From Desulfomicrobium apsheronum (GTDB lineage Bacteria > Desulfobacterota > Desulfovibrionia > Desulfovibrionales > Desulfomicrobiaceae): DNA of 64,000 bases. The notes under the pieces are model-generated. The model worked only from the letters and a program-made list of their open reading frames with translations, ran no database searches and was not told where the DNA came from. Positions 52,440 through 60,779 of this stretch are shown here, piece after piece. A program made the position numbers and the translations under genes. Every line of letters begins with the position of its first letter. Position 1 is the stretch's first letter. Location of the stretch: positions 55,890 to 119,889 of the forward strand of contig NZ_FORX01000005.1 in NCBI RefSeq assembly GCF_900114115.1. Reading direction: 5' to 3'.

Positions 52440-53741
52440 ATGACCAATCAACGAACCATAACCCTGCGCCTGCACGCGGACGCGGCCTGGATTACCATGG
52501 TCCAGGGCGTGGCCAAACAGTGCGGCGCGGTTTTCGGCCTGGATCATGGCAAAGCCCTGCGCCTGACCATGGCGCTGGAAGAAATTCTGGCCTACCTGGC
52601 CGACCTTACGCCGCAGGCCCCGCTGGAACTGAATCTGACGCCCGGCGCCAGCCATGTCGACACGACCTTCTCCTTCGCGGCCAGGGATGCCGATCTCTGG
52701 GCCATGAACATCACCGCCTGCGGGGCCGACTGCGCCGAAGAAAATATCCAGGCCATGGGACTGCTCCTGGCCGCGCGCATGAGCGACGGCATGGACGTGC
52801 GCCGTGACGGAGCGAACGTGATCCTGCGCCTACGCCTGGACCGCTCCTATCCAGACCTTGAAACGCGGCTGGCCGAACGCTTCGCGCCCCGAGGGGAAGT
52901 GCTGTTCCAGCCCGCCCTCGACCCGAGCCGGATCAAGGAGGCCTGCGCCCTGGCCACGGCGCTCTATCCCGAAGCAGTGGTGCCACGGGCGTTCAGAACC
53001 CCCGGCAAGGTGGTCGACCAGATTCTCGGAGGCGAGCTTTCCGGAGCCATGGCGCTGGACCAGGGCGGAAATGTGTGCGGCTTCATGACCTGGAGCCCGC
53101 GTTCCGCCACCAGCGTGTCCTTCTGCGGGCCGTATGTCTTCACCAGTGAGAGGACGGTCGTCGCGCGAGGGCTGACCGAGCATCTCGTCGGCGCCGTGGC
53201 CCGGACTCCCGTCTCGGCCATACTGAGCCAGCTGCCCACGGAAGACCTGCCTCGGGAGGATGTCGAGCTGCTGGGGACCCTGCCCCTGCTCGCGGCCGAC
53301 GGCACGCCCTGCCCCATGCCGATCTGGTACCGGGGCATGCGCGAGGACAATGGACTGGCGGTCTGGACACACCCGGAACTGGAAGGATTTCTGCGCACTG
53401 CATACGAACAACTTTTCCTCATGCGCGACATCCACGCCGTCTCGCACCAGGGCGAACAGGTGGCCGGGCGCTCCGTCTTTGCCACGTCCTTCCAGCCCGA
53501 GGCCAGCCAGGCGCTGCTCATCCCCATGCTCGACGGGGCCGACGCCTCAGGCACCCTGCACGGACACGTCCAGTTGCTCCTGTCCGAAGGGTACCGCAAC
53601 ATTCTGGTCCACCTCGACCTGGCCCACGGCTGGCAGGCGGCTCTGGCCCCAGTCCTGCTGAAGAACGGTTTCCAACCCCGCGTCCTGCTCCCCCATGCGG
53701 GACAAGCGGACGTGATGGTGCTGCAGCATGCTGGATCTTGA
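52440..53741 (+). CDS. HATPase-like / GNAT-like two-domain protein
   Basis: A 433-residue protein. The first 130 residues look like an anti-sigma/histidine-kinase-type ATPase fold (LRLTMALEEILAYLADL), but the usual N-box Asn is not visible, so ATP binding is doubtful. The rest resembles the GNAT-like protein at 47621-48661: VCGFMTWSP, SGTLHGHVQL-type segments and a C-terminus NILVHLDLAHGWQAALAPVL then FQPRVLLPHAGQADVMVLQ. It overlaps the aminotransferase gene by 14 bp. A regulator or an acyl-transfer enzyme are both possible. Confidence 0.65.
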   Translation: MTNQRTITLRLHADAAWITMVQGVAKQCGAVFGLDHGKALRLTMALEEILAYLADLTPQAPLELNLTPGASHVDTTFSFAARDADLWAMNITACGADCAEENIQAMGLLLAARMSDGMDVRRDGANVILRLRLDRSYPDLETRLAERFAPRGEVLFQPALDPSRIKEACALATALYPEAVVPRAFRTPGKVVDQILGGELSGAMALDQGGNVCGFMTWSPRSATSVSFCGPYVFTSERTVVARGLTEHLVGAVARTPVSAILSQLPTEDLPREDVELLGTLPLLAADGTPCPMPIWYRGMREDNGLAVWTHPELEGFLRTAYEQLFLMRDIHAVSHQGEQVAGRSVFATSFQPEASQALLIPMLDGADASGTLHGHVQLLLSEGYRNILVHLDLAHGWQAALAPVLLKNGFQPRVLLPHAGQADVMVLQHAGS

Positions 53742-54903
53742 ACGACTGGTGCCGGCCCACGTCCGGAGCTTCGAGGTATATACGCCGAGCAGGCCCGACC
53801 AGGAACTGATGCGCCTCTTCCGGGTCGACCACCTGCACCGTCTCAACAACAACGAGAACCCTCTGGGCCCACCGCCCGAAGCCGCCCGTATCATAGAGGG
53901 TTTCCCGCCCCGCCTGACCCCCATCTACCCCAGCGGCGACGCCTACGCCCTGCGCCAGATCCTGGCCGAGCGCTTCTCCAAGTCGCCGGACCAGTTTCTG
54001 GTCGGCAACGGCTCGTGCGAGGTCATCTCCAGTGTCATCAAGGCCTTCTGCGCCGAGGGCGACAACATCGTCACGGCGGACAGGACCTTTGCCGTGTACG
54101 AGTGGGTCGCCGAGTTTTCAGGCATAGAGGCCAGGCTCACCCCCCTCAAGGATTTCGGCTTTGACCCGGACGCCATGCTCGCCGCCCGCGACGAACGCAC
54201 CAAGATCCTCTTCGTCTGCAACCCCAACAATCCAACAGGCACCTGGTGGGACACAGCCACCCTGCGCCGCTTCCTGGACGCGGTGGACGGCCGCCAGATC
54301 GTTGTCCTGGACGAGGCGTATTTCGAATTCGTGGACCAGTCCGACTTTCCGGATGGCATGAAACTACTGGAACAGTATCCCAACCTGGTGGTCTTTCGCA
54401 CCTTCTCGAAGATGTACGCGCTGGCCGCACTGCGCATCGGCTACCTGTGCAGTTCCCCGGCGGTGGTCGACATCATCCGCCGCACCCACGTGGTCTATTC
54501 GGTCAATTCCCTCGCGCAGCAGGCCGCCGCGGCAGCCATGGAAAACGACGGGCCCTTCATTGCCGCGACCCGCGCCATGGTGGCCGCCGGCAAGGAGAAG
54601 GTCCTGAACCTGTGCGAGGAATTGGGCCTGACCTGCCAATGCGGCGAGGGCAACTTCATCATGATCCGCGTGCCCATCTCCGACACCCTGCTCTACCGCA
54701 AGCTCATGGCCAAGGGCGTCATGATCCGCACCATGACGGGCTTTCGCTTCCCGGGCTGGATCAGGGTCAGCCTAGCGCAGGAAAACGTGATGGAGGAATT
54801 CTGCGGAGCCATGCTGGGCGTGCTTCACCCTGAGAGACCGGCAATCGACAAAATCCTGTGCCACCCACTTACCATCGAAAATCCGGCACAAACCTCCTTT
54901 TGA
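53728..54903 (+). CDS. Histidinol-phosphate-type aminotransferase (class I/II)
   Basis: A 391-residue PLP enzyme of the HisC/CobD-like group. It shows NNNENPLGPPPEAARI at the substrate lid (about residue 40), VGNGSCEVISSVIKAF, CNPNNPTGTWWD (about 165), VVLDEAYFEFVD and the PLP Lys in RTFSKMYALAALRIGYL (about 232). HisC is usually near 350 residues, so this one has short extensions at both ends. Its place right after the molybdenum hydroxylase set, overlapping the HATPase-like gene by 14 bp, argues for a pathway role other than histidine synthesis. Confidence 0.85.
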   Translation: MLDLERLVPAHVRSFEVYTPSRPDQELMRLFRVDHLHRLNNNENPLGPPPEAARIIEGFPPRLTPIYPSGDAYALRQILAERFSKSPDQFLVGNGSCEVISSVIKAFCAEGDNIVTADRTFAVYEWVAEFSGIEARLTPLKDFGFDPDAMLAARDERTKILFVCNPNNPTGTWWDTATLRRFLDAVDGRQIVVLDEAYFEFVDQSDFPDGMKLLEQYPNLVVFRTFSKMYALAALRIGYLCSSPAVVDIIRRTHVVYSVNSLAQQAAAAAMENDGPFIAATRAMVAAGKEKVLNLCEELGLTCQCGEGNFIMIRVPISDTLLYRKLMAKGVMIRTMTGFRFPGWIRVSLAQENVMEEFCGAMLGVLHPERPAIDKILCHPLTIENPAQTSF

Positions 54904-54969
54904 CATTTTCCCGCTTGACCCCGCCCGGGGTGCCGCGCCATGTATTCGCTTCCATGCGGGAGTCCGGCC

Positions 54970-57384
54970 ATGCCCGTCTTCCCGCGCCCGGGGCACGACC
55001 CCGCCAAGAACATCGCCCCCTACAGCCTCACGGAGCTTGCACAGATCATGCTGTCCCTCTTCATTCTTCTGTTCATAGTCCTCGCCGCCCTGGTCCTCTT
55101 CATCGGCGGCTGGCTGCCTGCGGACGTGGTCGGGATCATGGTCCTCGCCGCCCTGGCTCTGACCGGTCTGGTCTCCCCGGAAGAGGCCGTGGCCGGATTC
55201 AGCAGCCCCGCAGTCATCACCGTGCTGGCCATGTTCGTCCTTTCGGCCGGACTGAGCCGCACGGGCGTGGCCTACCGCATCGGCCAGCCCCTGCAACTCT
55301 TCGCGCGCAGGGGCGAAACCGTACTGATCGTCGTCCTCATGGCGGCGGCCGGTATTCTTTCCGCCCTCATCAACACCACCACCGTGGCCGTCATTCTGCT
55401 GCCAGCGACCATGGACCTGGCCCGCCGCAGCGGCCTGCCACCGGCGCGTCTGCTCATGCCCATGGCGCTCGGCTGCCTGCTCGGCGGGCCCTTCACGGGC
55501 ATCTCCACACCGCCCAACATCCTGGCCACCGACGCCCTGCGCTCCGCCGGACTGACGCCCTTCAAGATTTTCGAATTCACGCCCATCACCGGGGCTCTGG
55601 TCGTAGCCGGCATCGCTTTCATGGTCCTTGTGGGCAAGCGCCTGCTGCCCAGACGCGCCTCATCCGGGGCCGATAAAAACGGTATCGAAACCGCCTACGA
55701 GATCGGGTCGCACATCTTCACCATCGAGCTCGCGCCGACATCTCCCCTGGCAGGCCGCAGTCTGGGTGAAAGCCGCTTGGGCTCGGCCCTCTATCTGACT
55801 GTGGTCGGCCTGCAACGCGCCGGTGAGCTGATTCTCTCCCCCCGGGCACAGGAAACGCTGCGCGCCAAAGACATCATCATCGTCCACGGCCAGTCGGACC
55901 AAGTCAGCCATTTTCACGGCAGCAGGCATCTACAGGTCGAACAGCCCGGACCCGAAACCGCCGAGATCACAGCTCGCCTTGGCACGGCCTCGGTCCGCAT
56001 CGGCAAGGGATCGCCACTCATCGGGCGTACTTTGGCCGAAAGCGGGCTGCGCCGGGATCATCGCGTGCATGTGCTGGCCCTGGGCTCCCCCACAGGCGAA
56101 TGCCTGCGCGAAGTCCGGCGCCATCGTTTCGAGGAGGGGGACGGCCTCGTGCTCCAAGGCGAACACAAGACCCTTGAGGCCCTGGCGGACACCAGCCTCG
56201 TCGAACTCGTGGCACCGCTGACGGAAGGACCAGCCGATGCATCGGTCTGCGAACTGCTCAGCCTCTGTTCCGTGCGGGTGCCGGAAGGATCGGTGCTGGC
56301 AGGACGCAATCTGGTGGAAAGCCGCCTGGGCAATGCCTTCGGCCTGACGGTGGTGGGACTGGTGCGGGAAGGGAAGGTGACCTGCCTGCCCGCCCCGGAA
56401 GAAACGGTCCAGCCTGGCGACCTGCTCGTGGTCCAGGGACTGGCCCGGGACATCGACGTGTTCGAGGGCCTGCAGGAGCTTGAAATTTCGGAACAATCGT
56501 CGCGACTGGCAGCCGAACTGGAATCCCAGCAGATCGGCATGACCGAGGTGCTGCTCTCGCCCCGCACTACCCTTGCCGGAAAAACCCTGAACGATCTGCT
56601 CTTCCGGGATCATTACGGACTGAGCGTCCTGGCCGTGCTGCGCAAGGGCCGGGCCTGTCGCTCGGGCCTACAGGACATGCCCCTACAGTTCGGCGATGCG
56701 CTGCTGGTCTACGGACCGCGTCAGAGCCTGGAGGCCGTGGCCCGCGACGAAGACTTCCTTGTCCTGGACCAGGCCGCAGCCCAGGCGCCACGCCTGCACA
56801 AAGCCCCCCTGGCCGCCTTGATCATGGCGACCGTGCTCCTAAGCGCCATCCTGGGTTTCGTGCCCATCGCCATCGCGGCCCTGACCGGAGTTGCGGCCAT
56901 GGTCGTCAGCGGTTGCCTGACCATGGAGGAGGCCTATCACTCCATTGAATGGAAAGTGATCTTTCTCATCGCAGGCATGCTCCCACTGGGCATGGCCATC
57001 GAAAATACCGGGGCGGCGCAGATGGGGGCGGCGGCGCTTATCGGCATGGTCGGAGACCTGGGCCCACGCTGGGTCGTGGCGACGCTCTTCGCGGTGACGG
57101 TGCTCGGCACGCAGGTCATTCCCACGGCGGCACTGGTGGTGCTCATGGCGCCCGTGGCCCTCGGCGCGGCTTCGTCACTGCACATCTCACCGCAACTTCT
57201 GATGATGACCGTGGCCATGGCAGCTTCGGCGAGTTTCGCGAGCCCGCTTTCGCACCCGGCGCATCTCTTGGTGATGGGGCCCGGCGGCTACAAATTCATG
57301 GATTACGTGAAGGTCGGCGCACCTTTGACTCTCGTGGTCATGGCCGTGTCGGTCTGGCTGTTGCCCATCCTGTGGCCAGCGTAA
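54970..57384 (+). CDS. SLC13/DASS-type permease with four TrkA-C domains
   Basis: An 804-residue transporter. The first helices (about 20-225) include VLFIGGWLPADVVGIMVLAA, ALINTTTVAVILLP and GCLLGGPFTGISTPPNIL, the hairpin typical of the ion-transporter superfamily. A large cytoplasmic part holds four TrkA-C/RCK-C repeats, each with a TLAG-, LIGR- or LAGR-type turn (about 245-300, 325-390, 400-475, 510-590). The membrane half resumes at about 610-800. GGGAG sits seven bases before this ATG; an in-frame ATG at 54940 lacks one. The ion or acid carried is unknown. Confidence 0.86.
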   Translation: MPVFPRPGHDPAKNIAPYSLTELAQIMLSLFILLFIVLAALVLFIGGWLPADVVGIMVLAALALTGLVSPEEAVAGFSSPAVITVLAMFVLSAGLSRTGVAYRIGQPLQLFARRGETVLIVVLMAAAGILSALINTTTVAVILLPATMDLARRSGLPPARLLMPMALGCLLGGPFTGISTPPNILATDALRSAGLTPFKIFEFTPITGALVVAGIAFMVLVGKRLLPRRASSGADKNGIETAYEIGSHIFTIELAPTSPLAGRSLGESRLGSALYLTVVGLQRAGELILSPRAQETLRAKDIIIVHGQSDQVSHFHGSRHLQVEQPGPETAEITARLGTASVRIGKGSPLIGRTLAESGLRRDHRVHVLALGSPTGECLREVRRHRFEEGDGLVLQGEHKTLEALADTSLVELVAPLTEGPADASVCELLSLCSVRVPEGSVLAGRNLVESRLGNAFGLTVVGLVREGKVTCLPAPEETVQPGDLLVVQGLARDIDVFEGLQELEISEQSSRLAAELESQQIGMTEVLLSPRTTLAGKTLNDLLFRDHYGLSVLAVLRKGRACRSGLQDMPLQFGDALLVYGPRQSLEAVARDEDFLVLDQAAAQAPRLHKAPLAALIMATVLLSAILGFVPIAIAALTGVAAMVVSGCLTMEEAYHSIEWKVIFLIAGMLPLGMAIENTGAAQMGAAALIGMVGDLGPRWVVATLFAVTVLGTQVIPTAALVVLMAPVALGAASSLHISPQLLMMTVAMAASASFASPLSHPAHLLVMGPGGYKFMDYVKVGAPLTLVVMAVSVWLLPILWPA

Positions 57385-57436
57385 ACGAGCTTGCGATCCC
57401 CCAAATTCCCGCAGGATTTCGCCCGAAAATTCCGAC

Positions 57437-57464
57437 TTGACGATTCCTGGGGGCTGCCTATAGC
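57437..57464 (+). promoter_or_regulatory. Promoter for the riboswitch-terC transcript
   Basis: TTGACG (57437-57442), a 16-bp spacer and TATAGC (57459-57464) fit a sigma-70 promoter. Transcription would start near 57471, immediately before the riboswitch P1 strand at 57474. Confidence 0.65.
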
Positions 57465-57472
57465 TTGCTTTC

Positions 57473-57568
57473 TTTGAAGGGGAGTAGCTCCTCAAGACAA
57501 GGTCAACATCACTGGCGCAAGAGCGCTTGGCCTTGTCGTCGGATCCCACCGATGAGCAAGACCTTCAG
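57473..57568 (+). promoter_or_regulatory. yybP-ykoY (Mn2+) riboswitch aptamer
   Basis: The conserved 5' loop GGGGAGTAGCTC (57480-57491) and the conserved 3' loop CGATGAGCAAGACC (about 57550-57563) mark this family. P1 is TTGAAGG (57474-57480) with CCTTCAG (57562-57568). An internal arm is GACAAGG (57496-57502) with CCTTGTC (57531-57537), capped by GGCGC-AAGA-GCGC. The family binds Mn2+ and controls Mn exporters such as Alx/TerC and MntP. The gene 230 bp downstream is a TerC protein, as expected. Confidence 0.88.
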
Positions 57569-57600
57569 CACGACAAACCGTGCTGGAGGTCTTTTTTTTT
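57559..57600 (+). terminator. Riboswitch-controlled terminator
   Basis: AGACCTTCAGCACG pairs with CGTGCTGGAGGTCT (one G-U) around a six-base loop, followed by ten T with the last stem base. The 5' arm contains the P1 3' strand (57562-57568), so aptamer and terminator cannot form at once. Metal-bound aptamer should therefore prevent termination and turn terC on. Confidence 0.9.
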
Positions 57601-57830
57601 GACCTCCGGCCAATCTTTGGAGGTTTCATGACCGCAGGGATCTTCTCTCCAAACCCGGGACGCCGGACAATGTCCAGTCACGGCCCACCTGCTTTTTGCC
57701 GTCAGCCCCGAGGCTTGTCCTTGTGGCGAGATGTTGCGTCGTTTTCCTGGATTCGTTTCAGATCATCCATCAGTAAAAACCCATGGGGCTATCGGATGCC
57801 CCTGTCCGCTTAACGGACCTGGAGAAATAT

Positions 57831-58844
57831 ATGGACACATTGCTTTTATGGACCGGATTTCATGTTTTCATCATTGCGCTGCTGCTTTTCGACCTTGGCG
57901 TGGTGCAGCGCAAAAACAGGGAGATGAGCGTCGGAACCGCCCTTTGGGTGAGTCTGGGCTATGTCGTTCTGGCGCTTCTCTTCGGGGCGGGGGTTTTTTT
58001 CTTCAGAGGCTCCGAGGCCGGACTTGAATTTCTGACGGGGTATTTCATCGAGAAAAGCCTGAGCGTGGACAACATCTTTGTCTTCCTGCTCATCTTTCTG
58101 CATTTCTCGGTGTCCAAATCCAACCAGCGCCGGATTCTTTTCTGGGGCATCCTGGGGGCGCTGGCCATGCGCGCCACGCTCATCATCGCCGGAGCCAGCG
58201 CCATCGCGACCTTTCACTGGCTGCTCTACGTCTTCGGCATCCTGCTCATCGCCTCGGGAATCAAGATGCTGGTCACCATCAACCAGGAACCGGACCTCTC
58301 GCGCAACCGCATCGCCCGGTTCATGCGCAGCCATTTCCGGGTCACCGAAGACTTCGAGGGCGACAGGTTCTGGGTCCGGCGCGACGGCCTTCTGTACATG
58401 ACGCCCCTGTTCATGGTCCTGATCATCATCGAGGTCTCGGACGTCATCTTCGCCATCGACTCCATCCCGGCCATCCTGGCCATCAGCAAGGACACGTTCA
58501 TCGTCTATTCATCCAACGTGTTCGCCATTCTGGGGCTGCGGGCGCTGTATTTCGTCCTGGCCGGAGTGATTCACCGCTTCCACTACCTCAAGTACGGGCT
58601 GTCCTTCGTGCTCGTTCTGGTGGGCGTCAAGATGACCGTGAACACCTATTACGAGACCAAGATCATCTCTACCGAAATGGCGCTTCTGGCCACCGCATGT
58701 CTCATCGGCGGCTCCATGCTCTACTCCATGTACCGCACCAGAGAATTGCCCGAATCCGAAAGGAAGAAATCCATTCGCTGGTGGATTCCGGGCACCCCGG
58801 CACGCAAGGAACGCAGCGAGGATCAAAAACCGGATGTGAACTAA
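57831..58844 (+). CDS. terC: TerC/Alx-family manganese exporter
   Basis: A 337-residue membrane protein with about nine helices. The conserved acidic motifs are EKSLSVDNIFVFLLIFLHFS (about residue 75) and IIIEVSDVIFAIDSIPAILA (about 203). This is the Alx type, now known to export Mn2+. GGAG lies six bases before the ATG; the in-frame ATG at 57783 has none. The leader between the terminator and this ATG contains a possible small ORF at 57628 that I do not count as a gene. Expression should rise with Mn2+ through the riboswitch. Confidence 0.93.
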   Translation: MDTLLLWTGFHVFIIALLLFDLGVVQRKNREMSVGTALWVSLGYVVLALLFGAGVFFFRGSEAGLEFLTGYFIEKSLSVDNIFVFLLIFLHFSVSKSNQRRILFWGILGALAMRATLIIAGASAIATFHWLLYVFGILLIASGIKMLVTINQEPDLSRNRIARFMRSHFRVTEDFEGDRFWVRRDGLLYMTPLFMVLIIIEVSDVIFAIDSIPAILAISKDTFIVYSSNVFAILGLRALYFVLAGVIHRFHYLKYGLSFVLVLVGVKMTVNTYYETKIISTEMALLATACLIGGSMLYSMYRTRELPESERKKSIRWWIPGTPARKERSEDQKPDVN

Positions 58845-58852
58845 AAAAAACC

Positions 58853-58896
58853 GGACGCGCATCCTTTTTTCATGTGTCTTCTAAGGATGCGCGTCC
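58853..58896 (-). terminator. Terminator for the minus-strand lipoprotein gene
   Basis: GGACGCGCATCCTT and AAGGATGCGCGTCC form a perfect 14-pair stem with a 16-base loop. The plus-strand run AAAAAAAA before it becomes the U-tract for minus-strand transcripts, so it serves the lipoprotein gene best. It lies 8 bp after the terC stop and may also affect that transcript. Confidence 0.85.
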
Positions 58897-58921
58897 AATG
58901 ATCGCAAAAAGGCGCTCGCGC

Positions 58922-59278
58922 CTACTGCATGACCACCCAGCCGTCGGGCCCCTTCACGAAACGCACCGTCGTCATTTCCTTGGAGCGCCCGGCAATGGGG
59001 ACGGTCATGTCGACTTCGACGTCGCAGACAAAACCGGGCGCCTCCTTGGCCTCAGTGCAGCCGATCTTCTTCACGGCATGAAGCTCCGTCTTCCCGAGCG
59101 AATCGGTAAACGCCTTGCCCGCTCCGCCGAAAAGTTTTCCGGCCTCGTCGAGGCTTTGAGCGGTCTTGGCCATGTCCTTCTCAAAGGCGGCCCTTATGTC
59201 GGCCTCGGACGGCTCGCCTGAGCAGCCCACGGCAAAAAGCGACACGGCAAAAAGGATTCCCGTCAGCATGAATTTCAT
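58922..59278 (-). CDS. Small lipoprotein of unknown function
   Basis: A 118-residue protein with a signal and lipobox FAVGC (Cys19). The mature part is mostly helical to about residue 60, then a beta segment with two cysteines (KKIGCTEAKEAPGFVCDVEV) that could pair, and ends TTVRFVKGPDGWVVMQ. The ATG at 59278 has GGAGGG at best spacing. No family was recognised. It is alone on its strand and convergent with terC. Confidence 0.8.
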   Translation of the reverse strand: MKFMLTGILFAVSLFAVGCSGEPSEADIRAAFEKDMAKTAQSLDEAGKLFGGAGKAFTDSLGKTELHAVKKIGCTEAKEAPGFVCDVEVDMTVPIAGRSKEMTTVRFVKGPDGWVVMQ

Positions 59279-59494
59279 CATTCCCTCCATTGGTTGCGGA
59301 TACCGTGATCCATTGATCATCCCGAAGCCGAATATTGGCTTTAAACGGGACGGTTGTCCAACTTCCGCCTATCCATGCGGCTGCTCCCGTGATGCCAGTC
59401 CCGCCGAAGCGCGCATGTCCGCTCGCTGCCACCGCGACATTCTCCCCAAGAACCGTTGACTTCCACGCCGCCCTATGCTCAAGGTTCCGCTCCC
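59279..59494. other. Intergenic region upstream of the small lipoprotein
   Basis: This stretch should hold the lipoprotein promoter (minus strand). A short frame on the plus strand (59335-59586) ends just before the hairpin region but has no ribosome site or family match. No gene is called. The candidate structured RNA begins at 59495. Confidence 0.5.
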
Positions 59495-59583
59495 GGGCGC
59501 GCCTGCCTGGGCGGATCACGCGGCATGCCGTTATTGAAGACCGGAACATGCGCAAGATCCGGCTGTTTTTCAAGGGTGCGCCC
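59495..59583 (+). ncRNA. Candidate structured RNA ahead of a terminator
   Basis: Nested pairs are GGGCGC (59495-59500) with GCGCCC (59578-59583), TTGAA (59534-59538) with TTCAA (59569-59573) and CCGGA (59541-59545) with TCCGG (59558-59562). A strong terminator follows at 59608 before the Nif3 gene. This could be a small RNA or a leader. I could not match it to a known family such as 6S RNA. Confidence 0.35.
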
Positions 59584-59607
59584 TGAAGACAGAATTCCCG
59601 ACGACTC

Positions 59608-59641
59608 AAGGCTCCGGCCACGCAAGGCCTGAGCCTTTTTC
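59608..59641 (+). terminator. Strong terminator upstream of the Nif3 gene
   Basis: AAGGCTC-C-GGCC pairs with GGCC-T-GAGCCTT around a six-base loop and is followed by TTTC. No protein gene precedes it on this strand for several hundred bases, so it ends either the candidate RNA or a leader transcript. Nif3 starts 125 bp further on. Confidence 0.8.
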
Positions 59642-59765
59642 GTTGTGCCCCGCATTGACATCACGGGGACTGGTTACTAAGTTTGCAACTTTCCCTGTCC
59701 ACCGGACGTGCCTCTCGGGCCTGTCGGCAGGACGGCACAACGATCCGGTTTTCCTACGGAGTTCC

Positions 59766-60725
59766 ATGCATCCCTCGACACTGACCTCGCGCATCGAAAC
59801 CACGGCCCCGCTCCAGCTGGCGGCGTCCTGGGACAAATGCGGCGTGCAGATCGCCTCTGCCGCCTCCGAGATCAGGACCTTGTGCGTGGCCCTGGACCCC
59901 AGTGTCGAGACGGTGCGCCGGGCGGTGGAGCATGAGGCGGATTTCCTGCTCTGTCACCACCCGCTGAGCCTCGCGCCCAGACTGCCGAGCCGCCTCGATG
60001 ACTTCCACGAGGTGCTGAGCCTGAGCCTCAAGAACTCCATGTGGCTCTACAGCGCGCACACCTCTCTGGACGCCAATCCGCATGGTCCGGTCAATTGGCT
60101 GGGACGCGCCCTTGGAATGCAGGACATGCGCATTCTTGAAGTGACCCGCCGCGAAACGCCGAGCCTGCTGCGCCTGGCCGATCCGGCCATGCAGGAAAGA
60201 GTCCGGAATTTTGCAGACTCCGTCACCCGCCGCGATGGACAAATGGAGGAATACCTCCTCTGGCCGGAAGAGAGCTCCGCTTTCAAGGCCAAACTGCAAA
60301 CAGGGACGCCCTGGCAGGAGATCGCCCTTGCCGCGCCGATCCGTGAATACGGTTTCGGATGCATCGGAACGCTGCCCGAGACCCTGGTCTGGAATGAATT
60401 TACAGCGCGGCTGACCGCCCTCGGACTGCCGCTGTCGCGCATGGTGGGCCAGGTGCCGGAAACCGTCGCCCGGGTTGCCTATTGCCCCGGATCGGGAGCC
60501 GACCTTGGACCGGCCGCCTTCGCCCAAGGCGCGGACGTCTACCTGACCGGCGACGTCAAATACCACCAGGCCCAGGCCGTGCAGGATGTCGGCCTGACCA
60601 TCGATGTCGGTCATTTTTGCCTTGAAGAGACCATGATGCGCACCTGGAGCCAGAGCCTGGACCGCGAACTGTCCCCCGAGGGAGTCCGGGTCATCTTTCT
60701 GCAGGGCCGCGATCCCTTTGCCTGA
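59766..60725 (+). CDS. Nif3-like dinuclear metal centre protein
   Basis: A 319-residue member of the YbgI/Nif3 family, which forms toroidal hexamers with two metals per subunit. Metal-site motifs are WDKCGVQIAS near the N-terminus, FLLCHHPLSL (about 60), LYSAHTSLDANPHGPVNWLG (about 100), VYLTGDVKYHQAQAV (about 260) and DVGHFCLEETMM (about 280). The ATG has GGAG 4 bases ahead. It is followed by a coiled-coil zinc-ribbon protein gene, a pairing seen in many bacteria, although its biochemical role remains uncertain. Confidence 0.9.
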   Translation: MHPSTLTSRIETTAPLQLAASWDKCGVQIASAASEIRTLCVALDPSVETVRRAVEHEADFLLCHHPLSLAPRLPSRLDDFHEVLSLSLKNSMWLYSAHTSLDANPHGPVNWLGRALGMQDMRILEVTRRETPSLLRLADPAMQERVRNFADSVTRRDGQMEEYLLWPEESSAFKAKLQTGTPWQEIALAAPIREYGFGCIGTLPETLVWNEFTARLTALGLPLSRMVGQVPETVARVAYCPGSGADLGPAAFAQGADVYLTGDVKYHQAQAVQDVGLTIDVGHFCLEETMMRTWSQSLDRELSPEGVRVIFLQGRDPFA

Positions 60726-60779
60726 ATCTTCCCGGGAAGAACCCCGGAAAATTGATACGCTTTTGAGGAGGATGCTACC

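Noticed and set aside
57628-57813. About 61-codon leader frame before terC
   Set aside because: GGAGG lies only 5 bases before the ATG, but the product has no coding character and no family. It is kept as a question in the findings, not as a gene.
59495-59641. 6S RNA
   Set aside because: The long hairpin shape is suggestive, but I could not place the conserved central bubble and closing stems, so only an unnamed candidate RNA is reported.
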